Part shown: one piece after another, positions 46,801 through 58,313 of the stretch
Position numbering within the stretch: the first letter of the stretch is position 1
Layout of the letters: each line of letters begins with the position of its first letter
DNA from: Theristus sp. LFF4_11
Taxonomy: Eukaryota > Nematoda > Chromadorea > Monhysterida > Xyalidae
DNA: 64,000 nt
Assembly (NCBI GenBank): GCA_030248135.1
Contig: JASANC010001224.1
Location: forward strand, 1 to 64,000
Direction of reading: 5' to 3'
Program-made: the position numbers and the translations under genes
The notes under the pieces: model-generated
Databases searched by the model: none
Told to the model about the DNA's origin: nothing
The model's input: only the letters and a program-made list of their open reading frames with translations

Positions 46801-49702
46801 AACTGAAAGGGCGCACACATGTTGATTACATACCAGAAAAAAAGGACAAAGGGAAATAAGTAACACGATTTTCAGAACAGGTTTTTCGTGTCTAGAGCGT
46901 ATGAAAAATCGTCCGATGAAAATTTTTTCGCGGCTCCAAGCACAACTTTGGGTGTTCGTTTCGTGTGCACAGAACCAAGTTTGTGGCTTATACTATGCTC
47001 GCTGCAGGGCAGCGAGAAAGTTTGAAAAACGCGCGCGAGGGGAAAACGGCTCATATTATGCGTGATGCGCTGTCCGCTCGCTGACGCTCGCTCGCGCATC
47101 CGCATGATTTTGTAACTCTTTCAAGCCTGAAATTGGCTGTTTTGATCCATGTAGCGTTACACTTGAACAAGTCCAGTCAAATTCGCGATCAATACACCCC
47201 CCTTGATCAGGCAAACAACTTTCACTCAGATAATGTAATCCTTGCTTGACTACCGTTCCCAGTGTGTTCCCTCCCACCCCCCCCCCTGGGGGCGGGAGGA
47301 AGGGGGAGTAAACCAAAGAATTCGAGTTTACTAAAATTTTTGGAAAAAAGTTCAAAACTTGAGTTCAAATATCTTACTTAGAACTTTGCCCGATGTTTCT
47401 ATCTGCCCTATGGGAATGAGGAAGGAAATTCTTTCAATAATTAATTTGAAATTAAAAAAACGTCCCAAAAAAACTGAAACCGTGTTACAAACAACAAATC
47501 AAAGTTGCTGGCTTTGAATAATGATGTTTATTTTTTCATACGAATTACTCCGCACCGTAAAAACAATTTCTATATAAATTAAAACAAGAAAATTTTTTAA
47601 AAAATTCTATTTTATTTTTTTATCCCCATAGAGACCGTTTTAGGTATGGAGTAGTTCGTATAATAAATAAACATTATATTCGAAGTCAGAAACCTTGATT
47701 TGTGTTTGTAACAAGGTTTCAGATTTTTTTGTGACGTGTTTACTCAGCGTGCCCAAAAACCCCTTTCGTTACGTTTCAGCACCTGAGGTGGCCCCTAACA
47801 TTTTGGGGGTGGGAAGAAACACACTGGGAACGGTAGTCAAACAAGGAGAACGGTATCTGAGTGAAAGTTGTTTGCCTGATCAAGGGGAGTGCATTGATCG
47901 CGAATTTGACTGGACTTGTTCAAGTGTAACCTACAGGGATCAAAACAGCCAATTTCAGGCTTAAGAGTAACAATATTAGTAAAATACCGTGCTTTAAGAA
48001 ATTCGGTAGTCAAGCAATAATTACGGTATTTGAATAAAAATTGTTCGTCTTGTCAAAGGGAGTCGATCGATGCTAAGTTTGACTAGATTCGTTCAAGTAT
48101 AACACTGCATAGACCATACAGTACACCACTGAAATTGGTGAAAACTTGGTAGAATGCCGTGCTTCGAGGGGTACGAAAGTCAAGCTATGGTTACGGTATC
48201 TAAATGAAAGCTGTTTGCCTGACCAAGAGTAATTGACTGATACAAATTTGATTCAGTTCGAACAACTAGAACACTACAGGGATCAAAAATGTCACTTTCA
48301 GGCCTAAAAATGGTTAAAAATGGTAAAAATCTTGCTCTGCGGGTTACGGTAGTCACAATACAGTTGCGCTATCTAAATCGAAATTGTTTGCATTATTAAG
48401 GGGAGCCGATTGATACCAAATTTGGCCTGATTAGTTCAAGTATAACACCACACGGACCAGGTCCAGAAACAATACAAAAAAGGGCAAAAAAAGCCAAAAA
48501 TCGCGAATATTGGGTTACTGTAGCAAAATTTTGCAACGGTACTTATTTTTTCGGATTCACCGCAAAAAGTTGCCCAATTACCCATATTTTGATTTTTGTC
48601 TACGTTGCTCTACAATTTGTCGACATACCTGGAAATACCCTGTATGCATGCGGGCGACCGATATTGTAATGCTTCGTTACTTCTTAATGCGCAATCGATT
48701 TTTTATTTTTAACATACTTGAAGCATTTTTAAGGGCTTTCAGAGTTACTTAGCAACCCTACTCCGTTCTTGCTTTAAAAATGCCTAAACATAGCAAAAAC
48801 CACAAACTCTTTTAGTTTTTCTTAAATTTAGAACATTAAACAGCATTTTTTGTATAATACTGTTTTAATAAAAAAAATGTGCGCGAGCACCAGCGAAATC
48901 GATTGGTTTTTGAATTTTGTTAATAGCTTGAAGCAGAGGCCAGTTAGAGCTATGTTTCTGAAGGTCGCTCAAAAAACGGTTTTCTTTAGTTTTTGACTAT
49001 AAAAAAAGGGTCAAATTAAAAAACAAATATGATTTTCAAACTCAGCGCATCGAGCCGGTTCGATTGGTGCTAAAGTCGTCAAAATTTGAGAACTTTTCAA
49101 AAACTGTGCCTGGGGGTCGGTATTCTGAAAAAAAACCGATCTTAAGCATTTCCCTTCCCCAAAACCGTAGGTTTAATCCCTTAAAACAGTGGTTACTTCA
49201 AATCGGTGCGCGTCCCGCAAGCATGGGAATCCGACTCAGAAAATGGAGCCATTTTATAAAACAATTTGGGGGACGCGCGTCTCGAAATTGGGGAAGGCTT
49301 CCATGGTACACCGCACCAGTACACGGGTACCCGCAGCTCGGCTTTCTGGATTTCCATTGCGACATTATGCGTCAAGTCACACCATTGAGCGTTGTAAAAT
49401 CTTATTGTCACAAATGAAAGGCTAAAAATGAAAAATGTCGGTAGAAATGGCTAAAAACCGGCTGTTTGTTTTTGAAAAAACTAAGTCAGATTTATGATTT
49501 GTGGAGTTTGCAGTGCTGTCGCACCGGTTCCGGAAACCCGCGGAGGCACCAAACCATCCGGTGGTTCAGTGAAGGTGATTGGACGGCCGTGAAAACAAAA
49601 AAAATAATTTCAGACAGAAAACGCGCCCCGGCGGCATTTTTCCGGCCGGCTGGCGCTCGTCTCGGCAAGCGGAACTTTGCGAAAAAAGGCGGCTTCAAAT
49701 GA
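40900..49702 (+). CDS. Neuropeptide precursor with two RPAGARL-amide peptides
   Basis: Three exons, 40900-41016, 42230-42335 and 49614-49702, join in phase 0 then phase 1 to a 103-residue secreted precursor. Exon 1 is a signal peptide (FATVLMLTLVVEVYSA) plus a short propeptide ending in K. The splice junction creates a KR dibasic site. Exon 2 then reads SVGIVANYDDLLS, KR, LAAMYRPAGARLG, RKR. Exon 3 completes a second RKR, then APAAFFRPAGARLG, KR and a basic tail NFAKKGGFK before TGA. Glycine before dibasic sites is the standard signal for C-terminal amidation, so two mature peptides ending RPAGARL-NH2 are predicted. The exon 2 acceptor has a strong pyrimidine tract; the exon 3 acceptor is AATTTCAG. 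The 7.3-kb second intron is mostly nested transposons. The C-terminus loosely recalls pyrokinin (PRL-amide) and luqin (RPxGRF-amide) peptides, but I recognise no known family. Confidence 0.8.
41178..41442. mobile_element. Hairpin MITE (family H), copy in peptide-gene intron 1
   Basis: TACCGTAAAGTCTTGCATAT and ATATGCAAGACTTTACGGTA are perfect terminal inverted repeats; the core has GTGACAGCCTTATAAGTGGG and CCCGCCGTGTGACACTCCGC. Confidence 0.93.
43803..43999 (-). mobile_element. tRNA-derived SINE, copy 2, nested in composite C
   Basis: Minus-strand copy: A-box region CCTGGTGGTAGTGCGTTAGA, B-box GGGATCGAGCCCC, body ATGGGCGCCCTACTCAATGG, end TAGCCCTGGCTAAAAACATC and a CAA-repeat tail. It interrupts the right inverted arm of the fold-back end of composite C at ...CACATCAGAG. 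Confidence 0.88.
44170..46260 (-). repeat. 149-bp satellite array (SatA) in composite C
   Basis: CACGATTCAG at 45,440, 45,589 and 45,738 gives the same exact 149-bp period as at the left of the window; about 14 units. Units at 45.3-46.2 kb are nearly identical. Confidence 0.95.
46490..46830 (-). repeat. SatB units in composite C
   Basis: Two units containing ATTACCCCAGGAAACATTTT, the reverse complement of the array units at 7.8 and 27.1 kb. Confidence 0.88.
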
Positions 49703-52700
49703 CAATCATCGACAAATATGACAATCGTCTTGCGACAATTTCTTCTCTGAATGTTGACTTATTGTGAAACTACATGCATGTATTTTTTCAAACATTATTT
49801 TTAATAATCAGTGACGTAGTGCTTGCTGAGTCTGATGTTGAAGTAAAAACTGTTGTTAAAACACGTGTGAATAAGGTCATCTCGGAACTTTTTGACATTC
49901 GGAAAAAAAAGGACGAAAAAACGATTGTTGTCGTGACGCAGCGACACGAAAATGGTTGGCAACGAAACATCGGTTTTGCAACAGCATGAATGAGTCAACA
50001 GTTTTGAAATGTTAATTGGTTGAAAATTTGCCATTTTTTTCAGTTTCGGGCATTTTTGTGTGCTCGTTTAATTTCGGGCTTCTGTTCGGGTGTCGTCTTT
50101 CCAGACGTTATTGTTCTGCAACGACTGCGTCGAATTTTTAATTGCTGCCAAAATGCAAGAAGTGGGTTTCACTTTTGAATGAAAAAGAAAACAAAATCAA
50201 CAGAATTTGTGCCGAGACGAAAATTACGCATTAGCTCCTGTCTTTATCAAAGCATTCGAAATTTTGTAACCCCCCATTTGCATGGCTGCAGCGCTTATCT
50301 TAGTAAGTTGTGTCCCGACCCGGCCACTTTCCAAATGGATGGACAAAAAAACTGTTATGCAGACGTAACACACCACACACACAGGACTTCAGGGTTACTC
50401 TTTTGCGCTGTACACATTGTAAGTAACTACACATGTATTGGCAAATATCGATTCATTCGTTTAGTGCGAGGCGGACAAAATTGTTGTTGTCTAACACATA
50501 TTGTGCGTATGCGTGTGCGGGCAAAGAACACACAAAACTGCATTATTTCATGTACAGGGTGTTTTAAAGCACCCCGATAGTAAGAGACGGCACACATTTT
50601 CGATTCAGCTGCACAAGTGCACACAGTTTGTATTTGGTTTACTGTTCATTGTGTGAAAAACATAAAAACCCGGTGCTAGTTGTTTTTTCATTGTTGTTTT
50701 CTTCAGCTTGCACGTACAGTTGAACTGTAAAACATACTGTAAATGTGCCGTTGGAGCATTCTGGGATTTGAATCTGACAAGCTCATTGGCATTGGGGGCA
50801 TCGAGTTGGTATTGAACCAATCAGTGAACACAACTCAAAAGCCAAACAATCAGACTGTTGATTGCCCATGGTTCACAATCTGACTGTTTTTTGGTGCACG
50901 TACACGCCACACGGATCCGCACCGAGAGAATAAAATAAATCAACGAGAAAATAAAATAAAAGAAATCAATAAAATAAATATAACGAAAAACGAAACAGTT
51001 CACAGGGTGTTGAGTAAGTTTTTGGACACGATCAAGTTTTTTTCTGTGACTCAACACTTCGTTTTTCTGTTTGGTAACTTACACCTTTTCAGCGAACACC
51101 TTACACTATTTTATGAAAATGTGCTGTGACATTTTAAAAATGTTCTTTTACAAATTCAGCCGTTCATTTTATCAAGAAAGTATTGTCTTTCTTATTAAAC
51201 GTGACCCAATATGCGTTTGCACGCACAGATTGAGAAAATGTTTCATGGCTGCGCGGCAATTTGAAAACAGCAAAACTTAAACGTATTCTGACTACAGATT
51301 TGTGCAAGAAATTGTTAAAAAACCAGTCAGAATCTTTTCTCACTAACCAAAATTTATTTAGTTCATAGTCGAACAAAGTTCTGGCGCAAAACATTTTTTC
51401 AACTGTGCGGCTTTTCCACACATCATTCAACATTACTCCGCCTCCTTCGTCCTTTTTACCAGTGTGTATTTGCAAGTGAACACCTGTACATTTTTAACAC
51501 CACTTGAAAACAGTCCCCTCATTCCGTTTACACCTACAGTCCGCATGTGCGTTAAAAAACCGTTTTTTTCAAAAAAACCGTAAATTGTTTTTCAGTTTTA
51601 TAAAGTCGTCTTTATTACATGATACACGCAGTTTTGCGAGACCTGCCGTTGCAGGACCGTTTACTATTTGCATGTTGCATTCCCCTGTACATCTCAATGT
51701 GCACGAAACAACTCGCACAGCCACACACACACACACACTCTGGCTAAAGCGTGTGTGTTATGCGCAGGCGAACATTTCAGTTCAGTTTTCAGTGGTGCGT
51801 GCTGTGGCTGTGGCGATGCTTATGTTATCGCGTTGCATATATTGCGAAGCACCGACTTACAGCTGTGCGCGTTTTTAATGTTGAAAAATACATAGGAAAT
51901 TTTCCTGAAAAAAAAGACAACACAACAAACATCAACGCGCTCCGATATGTGATGTACTAAAGCCTTAAACTGCACATAACAAGCAATTGCCCACCGTATG
52001 CCAAGAAAAAGCTTACACAACAAAGCCGAACACACAACATTTTGGTTGTTTGTTTCTGGCCTCTGCGCGGCTTGTGTACGTATGGCGTGTTGTGTTGCTA
52101 GAAATGTTACCCTTGAAATGCGGTGGTTTTTTAGTTGCCCAATACTTTTTTCTTTCTATGTCATATACCACGCAATGGTGTTTGAATATTCGCTTTTGTG
52201 TTTTTTATGTTATGATTCTGCTGTAATGAATGTGACGATATTGTCGTTGTCTTGTTATCAATTTCTCTGTTATCCGTTATCAATGCACGACCTTTTCCCA
52301 TTACTGTTTGTTGTAACAACATGCGCTGTTTCTGAATGAAACTTACTGCCCTAACCACACGTGTAACTCTGCATTCCGATCCAAACAAAACAGCAAACGA
52401 GCGACGAGAAATGAAACGTTACATTTTGACGTAGACAAATTATGTAATGTAATGTAAGTGTAGCACATAAATGTCGCGTCACATCCAATGTCATGTTTTG
52501 TATCCTTCACTGAGTTTTTTTTTGCTACGTTCGACTGGGCGTTTTGAAATTTGTACTTCTTGCTTGGGTTACTGATACAGTTTCTAATGGATCAGAATGA
52601 AACATTGAGTTTAGCTGACTGGTTTCGTTACTCTCAGTGCCCGCTGAGTCACACATGAGCAAACCGCAAATAACATTGACGTTTTTCACAAATGTTAGAC

Positions 52701-53559
52701 AAAACCGAATTCATGTTTTCAGATCAATAAAGTAATGTCGGAATGATATGCTGGTTTGCAACAAGTGACGGAAAATATTGCTGTTGCTATGTTCTGTACT
52801 TCGCAGTTTCTTGTTTTGTTATTTCTCCCAAACGCACTGAAAACAATTGACTTTCTGTGGTTAATTGCTGAGCGCACGCAGCGGATTGCATGTCGTTATC
52901 AGGAGTTGCATCTACTCATCGTAAAGTCCTGGTCTGAAGGCGCGATATACTCTTTGATATAGCCAGTTATGTTGCACAGTCACAAAAATGCATACAGACC
53001 AATAAAAAAGTGCAATACAATAAATATCACAGCAACTGGCATTGTCCTGTGTATGCTTGCCAGTGTGTTTGATGACTGTGCCCACACCACTGTGTTATAA
53101 GCAAGAGTACGCTGTCTTCTTACAAGGACTTGAGCAGTATTGTTGTTGTGCACGCACGAGGGCGGCGCGGTTGTCAGTGCATCCCCGTATTATGAGCATT
53201 GATAAGCAACAGCTGTCCGTTTCCTCAATATGTACGACGTAAATGCAAAAAAATGCTTCACATTAACTTTGCTGAGCTATATACGTTTCACTGCTGCCGT
53301 GTTACATAAAACCGTAACCCATTCCATGGTTTTATCCATTCCTTTTGGTGTCGATTTCCAAACCATTTTCCGCATGTGCACAAGCAGTTGTATAAAGTTA
53401 TTTAAAAAACGCGTCGTAATTTGCACGAACAGGATAAGGAAAATGTTTCACGGCTGCGCGACAATTTTAAATAAAAAAAACTGAACGTTATCTGACGGCA
53501 GTTTTGTGCCAGAAAATGAAAAAAATCAATCAGAAACCATTTCACGCAGTAAAATTAGA
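49703..53559. other. Unassigned intergenic region
   Basis: No gene supported. A Cys-containing stretch at 50,268-50,370 (YLSKLCPDPATFQMDGQKNC) recalls small secreted domains but has no partner exon. Related diverged segments at about 51,200-51,290 and 53,410-53,500 (GAAAATGTTTCATGGCTGCG against GAAAATGTTTCACGGCTGCG) suggest an old dispersed repeat. Confidence 0.45.
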
Positions 53560-53825
53560 TACCGTAAAGTCTTGCATATAAGGTCTCCTTATATAAATTT
53601 GAAAATCAAAAATTTCTGAAAAAAGTGGGATTTTGTGTGACAGCCTTATAAGTGGGAGGAGGTCTTATAAAGAGAAGATTAGGAAGTCCGGGCCTTATAA
53701 ACGGGGTGGGTTTTCGACCAAGTCAAAAATTTGAATTTTTTGGTTTCCCGCCGTGTGACACTCCGCCCACTTTTGGGTGGGGGTCTTATAAGTGGGAGGA
53801 ACCTTATATGCAAGACTTTACGGTA
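53560..53825. mobile_element. Hairpin MITE (family H), complete copy
   Basis: TACCGTAAAGTCTTGCATAT to ATATGCAAGACTTTACGGTA, about 265 bp, close to the copy at 41,178. Confidence 0.93.
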
Positions 53826-53854
53826 TTTTAATTCATATTCGGTTTAAAACGCCT

Positions 53855-55985
53855 TGCACATAAGAGCGGTATGAAATGCCATATGGGGCGCTCGATGGCC
53901 AAAAAATGGAATTTTGACATTTTGCGCTAAAACGATGCTACTAAGTGTCCTGAGTAAGCGCACAAAATTTTTCGGCCAAAGACCCACCCTATCCCGAGTT
54001 ATGGCCATTTTATGTGTTGGCCGACGGGCGCCGGTGACTCCGGCGACCGATCACCGAATTGCATTTTTTGGGCTTTTGAAGCAATTTTACGCAAATCCGA
54101 GGTGACCACGTGAAAGAGGAGAACAAACTGAATCAGATCCACTAATTTTTGACTAAATTTAGCAAATTTTTAGTTCTGCCCTGAAATTCTGGCGTGTACG
54201 ACAGAGATAAAAAAAAACGCCCGGCTCTAACGGTTTCAGATAATTTCACAATAACAGAAAGATAGCCCAAATTCTGGGCTTTACGGTGATGTCAAAATCG
54301 TGCCCCGTTATTACTTTTTTGCTATTTTAAAATAGTTTTCCGCCGGCCTGGTGGCCAAAAATGTCGAAAAAACGACCTTTTGCCATATTTTCCTGACTCT
54401 TGTCTGCCAGGGTCAACGCATTCTGCTCGAAACTTGCTGACGTGACCTTCTGCGGTACTCTGAGTAAGTTTGATTTTCTAAATGACCCAATGGAAACTCC
54501 ATCCAAGCAAAAATATGGCTGTTTTTCGACCGATTTTGGCCGAAAATCACGTGACTACCGGTTGTTACCACTGATACTGAGAACTATGGAGATTGTTATG
54601 TTGGTAGAAAGTTAGGCTACCTTTTTGGCTACAATGCGGTACTCAGGTTGTGACCAGTCATGGATTGCTGAGTCTGTAAAGGCTTTATTTGCTTCACCAA
54701 ATGTGGCAAATATAGCCAAAAATGGTGTTTTACGCATATTTTAATGTGTCCGTGTGCCCATATAAGCTCTACCTGCGTGAAACTCGCTGTTGTGTAACTC
54801 TCACTTATACTCTGAGTGATTTGACAACAAGCTAAAGACTAAAGACAAGCTTTTTAGCAAAAATATTGCTGTTTTCTGCCGTTTTTTGGTGAAATTCACG
54901 TGGTTGCCGAGAGTGCTCGTCTGTTGCCACCGATCCTGAAAACCATGAACATTATCAAAGTTGCAGCAAGTTAGGTTGCATATCTGCCTCTAAACTGTGC
55001 TTAGTTTGTACCCGTTGTGGCAAAAAACGACCAAAATGGCATTTTGCATATGGATTTGAGTTTGTTATCGGTTATCAGTTTCAGTTGCAAAAATCCCGGT
55101 TTGTTATCACTGGTACCCAAAACTGTGAACATGGTTTTTATTTTTGGAACTAGGATACATCTCTGTCTAGAAATGGTACCCACTGAGTTCATCCCTAACA
55201 GATGACTAGTATGCTTATAAATAAACTGTTTTATAAAAAAAAACAAATAAAAATAAGCTTTATTTATAAGCATACTAGTCATCCGGTAGTCACGTGATTT
55301 TCGGCCAAAATCGATCGAAAAACAGCCATATTTTTGCTTGGATGAAGTTTCCATTGGGTCATTTAGAAAATCAAACTTACTCAGAGTACAGCAGAAGGTC
55401 AAGTCAGCAAGTTTCGAGCAGAATGCGTTGACCCTGGCAGACAAGAGTCAGGAAAATATGGCAAAAAGGCCGTTTTTTCGACATTTTTGGCCACCAGGCC
55501 GGCGGAAAACTATTTTAAAACGGCAAAAAAACAATAACGGGGCACGATTTTGGCATCACCGTAAAGCCCAGAATTTGGGCTATCTTTCTGTTATTGTGAA
55601 ATTATCTGAAACCGTTAGAGCCGGGCGTTTTTTTTAAATATCTGTCGTACACGCCAGAATTTCAGGGCAGAACTAAAAATTTGCTAAATTTAGTCAAAAA
55701 TTAGTGGATCTGATTCAGTTTGTTCTCCTCTTTCACGTGGTCATCTCGGATTTGCGTAAAATTGCTTCAAAAGCCCAAAAAATGCAATTCGGTGATCGGT
55801 CGCCGGAGTCACCGGCGCCCGTCGGCCAACACATAAAATGGCCATAACTCGGGATAGGGTGGGTCTTTGGCCAAAAAATTTTGTGCGCTTACTCAGGACA
55901 CTTAGTAGAATCGTTTTAGCCCAAAATGTCAAAATTCCATTTTTTGGCCATCGAGCGCTAGTCATACCGTTCTTATGTGCAAGAC
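53855..55985. mobile_element. 2.1-kb foldback element with about 720-bp inverted arms
   Basis: The left arm (from CTTGCACATAAGAGCGGTAT) and right arm (ending TTCTTATGTGCAAGACG) match as near-perfect reverse complements to about 54,560 and 55,280, for example GGCCGACGGGCGCCGGTGAC and its complement. The 700-bp centre has three degenerate units around GTTGCCACCGATCCTGAAAA. Matching open frames in the two arms (LADVTFCGTLSKFDFLNDP) result from the palindrome. Confidence 0.93.
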
Positions 55986-56006
55986 GTTTTAAGTTCGGAC
56001 GGGAAC

Positions 56007-56434
56007 TACCGTATTACCTCCAATAAACCACCTCCAATAAACCCCCATGGGGGATTAATACGTCAGCGACTGGGGGGGGGGGCTTTATTTACAAACAAAT
56101 TCTAGGAGTGGGGGTTTATTGAAAAATGGCAAAAATACCTTGCATGGCAGGCAAGAAAGTCGCAGAAACTTCTACTTTTCACAGAGATTTCCTTTTGTAA
56201 CAGCCTTGATGAAATTACGATTAACTCATCCCTTTGGGGCCTTTGGTAGCACAATTTCACCAATGTCACTGCATTCAGCCACTGAATTCGCTGGGTATGT
56301 GTTTCAAACAGGTTTCCAATTAACCCCCATGGGGGATTATTTGTGGGGGGGGGGATTATTCGGAAACTTGTCGTGGGGGTGGGGGTTTATTGGGGGGGAT
56401 TAATGGTGGGGGGGTTAATGGGGGTAATACGGTA
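56007..56434. mobile_element. C/G-tract MITE (family G), copy 4, inverted
   Basis: TACCGTATTACC to GGTAATACGGTA with G tracts on the plus strand; inverted relative to copy 5, 520 bp away. Confidence 0.9.
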
Positions 56435-56953
56435 GTTTTTTTAGTTCAGTTCAGTTTTCAGCTTTTAAATAAGCTTTTTTGCATGTTTGAATGAAAGAAA
56501 AAATATCCACTGTTTTCATGTTTCTGTTTGTTCCAATACACAATGGAACACCAACTCCCAACGATCTATTCGCTAAAAAACGTTCTTGTTCTGTTTTATG
56601 CGGACACAAGGTAACACTTTTTGACAGCGTAAAATTGAACTAGTACAATTTGTAAGTGTGTTTTGTTACTGCAAGAAAACATGGTTTTGTAAATAGGGTT
56701 TGCAAGGTTTCATGAATAAAACGCCCCTTTTCGGACACCTTTTTAGCAGATTATTCAAAAATGGACGTTTTTTGAACAGTGAAAAGTGAAAACGTCTGGT
56801 TTTGGCTGCTGATCTTCTTTTGTCCGCCCATGTATACCTAACTTTTATTGCGACAACAAGATGAAGCGCGGCAACATGTGAACCTGTTGCGTAAAACGCT
56901 GCTTGAAACGTTTCACCAATCACCATACTTACAGCATGGCCAAATAAATGAGG

Positions 56954-57410
56954 TACTGTATTACACCCATTAAACCCCCCCACCATTAACCCCCCCCCCC
57001 ACCAATAAACCCCCACCCCCCACGACAAGTTTCCGAATAATCCCCTCCCCAAATAATCCCCCATGGGAGTTAATTGGAAACCTGTTTGAAACACATACCC
57101 AGCGAATTCAGTGGCTGAATGCAGTGACATTGGTGAAATTGTGCTACCAAAAGCCCCAAAGGGATGAGTTAATGGTAATTTCATTACAAAAGGCTGTTAC
57201 AAAAGGAAATCTCTGTGAAAAGTAGAAGTTTCTGCCACTTTATTGCCTGCCATGCAAGGTATTTTTGCCATTTTTCAACAAACCCCACCCCTAGAATTTG
57301 CTTGTAAATACCCCCCCCCCAATAATCCCCTCCCCCCCAATAAACCCCCACCCCGAAAAGTCGCTGACGTATTAATCCCCCCATGGGGGTTTATTGGAGG
57401 TAATACGGTA
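56954..57410. mobile_element. C/G-tract MITE (family G), copy 5
   Basis: TACTGTATTACA to GGTAATACGGTA; the right end abuts a family H hairpin element whose left terminus is missing. Confidence 0.88.
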
Positions 57411-57658
57411 TGAGGTCTCCTTATATAAATTTGTAAAATCAAAAATTTCTGAAAAAAGTGGAATTTCGTGTGACAACTTATAAGTGGGAGGAGGTCTTAT
57501 AAAGCCATGATTAGGAAGTCCGGGCCTTTTAAACGGAATGAAATTTCGACCAAGTCAAAATTTTGAATTTTTTGGTTTCCCGCCGTGTGACACTCCGCCC
57601 ACTTTTGGGTGGGGGTCTTATAAGTGGGAGGAACCTTATATGCAAGACATTACGGTAG
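57411..57658. mobile_element. Hairpin MITE (family H), left end truncated
   Basis: Begins at GAGGTCTCCTTATATAAATT and ends ATATGCAAGACATTACGGTA. The first 20 or so bases of the left inverted repeat are replaced by the end of the adjacent family G element. Confidence 0.88.
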
Positions 57659-58313
57659 TTTAAAAAACACGTCAAATTTGACACGAAATTGGGTTTCTGA
57701 ATGTCTTTTTTTCGGTCAAATTTCGCGCGCTCCTCGCACCCTGAAAATAAAAGCTGACATATTCGCTCGGTCATTCCGTGTTTCATAACACTAGCTGTAT
57801 TACTGTGTGAAACTTGTAGTTTCTCAGTATTTACAAATGTTGCGCAGAGACACCCAGTTTTTGTAATGAGTAATCCGCATCCACATTACTAATGTCTCCT
57901 CTCCTACAGCTAGCTCTGTTATGTACAATTTTGCATTATAACAACTTACATTGTACCTTGTATTTCGTAATTTGTTAAAGTAAATAGTTTGCACATCATC
58001 CACACTTTTCAAGTGCAGTATGGCCGAACAAATAAGGCAGTCCTTGACTTCTCGATCAGGGCGTGATTAGTCGGAGACTACAAGTTGCATTTCTCAGAAA
58101 ATGCCAAGATATTTGCTAATCGCGTGTGCAATGAACAAAGAACGAATAGAATAGCGCGAACAAACGAATTGTCCATGTACCCGCGATTGGCTTTCTGGAA
58201 TCCTTTTTCTTTCATTCAAATTTCGCTTTCTCATCTAGTCCCATGAACAAGTCGCCATGTTTAATCGGCCACAACGAAACATTTTCATATTGTTTCCCTT
58301 TTCAGATTGCAAC
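57659..58313. other. Region upstream of the KAT6-like gene
   Basis: No coding exon supported. TTCCCTTTTCAG at 58,305 just before the ATG looks like a splice acceptor, so an untranslated first exon probably lies here or further upstream. Confidence 0.4.

Larger units (their letters stand above)
43499..47107 (-). mobile_element. Helitron-like composite element, copy C
   Basis: Reverse-strand copy: 5' terminus TCATGCGGATGCGCGAGCGA ends at 47,107, a short SatB block at 46.4-46.8 kb, a 2-kb SatA array, then the fold-back end at 43,499-44,097. The uninterrupted palindrome arm at about 47,966-47,985 gives the empty site, showing insertion between A and T with no target duplication. Confidence 0.75.
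42586..49120. mobile_element. Large palindromic element interrupted by composite C
   Basis: The left arm (42,586-43,498 and 47,108-47,275) is the reverse complement of the right arm (47,790-49,120), for example CGGTCGCCCGCATGCATACA against TGTATGCATGCGGGCGACCG. Without the insertion it would be about 2.9 kb. Inner arm parts are degenerate tandem units containing AAGTTTGACTAGATTCGTTC-type sequence. It fills most of the second intron of the peptide gene. No transposase is visible. Confidence 0.88.

Noticed and set aside
50179..50580. C-type-lectin-like exon
   Set aside because: Cysteine spacing is suggestive only over about 20 residues; no further domain motifs or exons.
54400..55444. Matching open frames in the foldback arms as a gene pair
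   Set aside because: They are the same sequence in inverse, lack domains and end at the palindrome limits.
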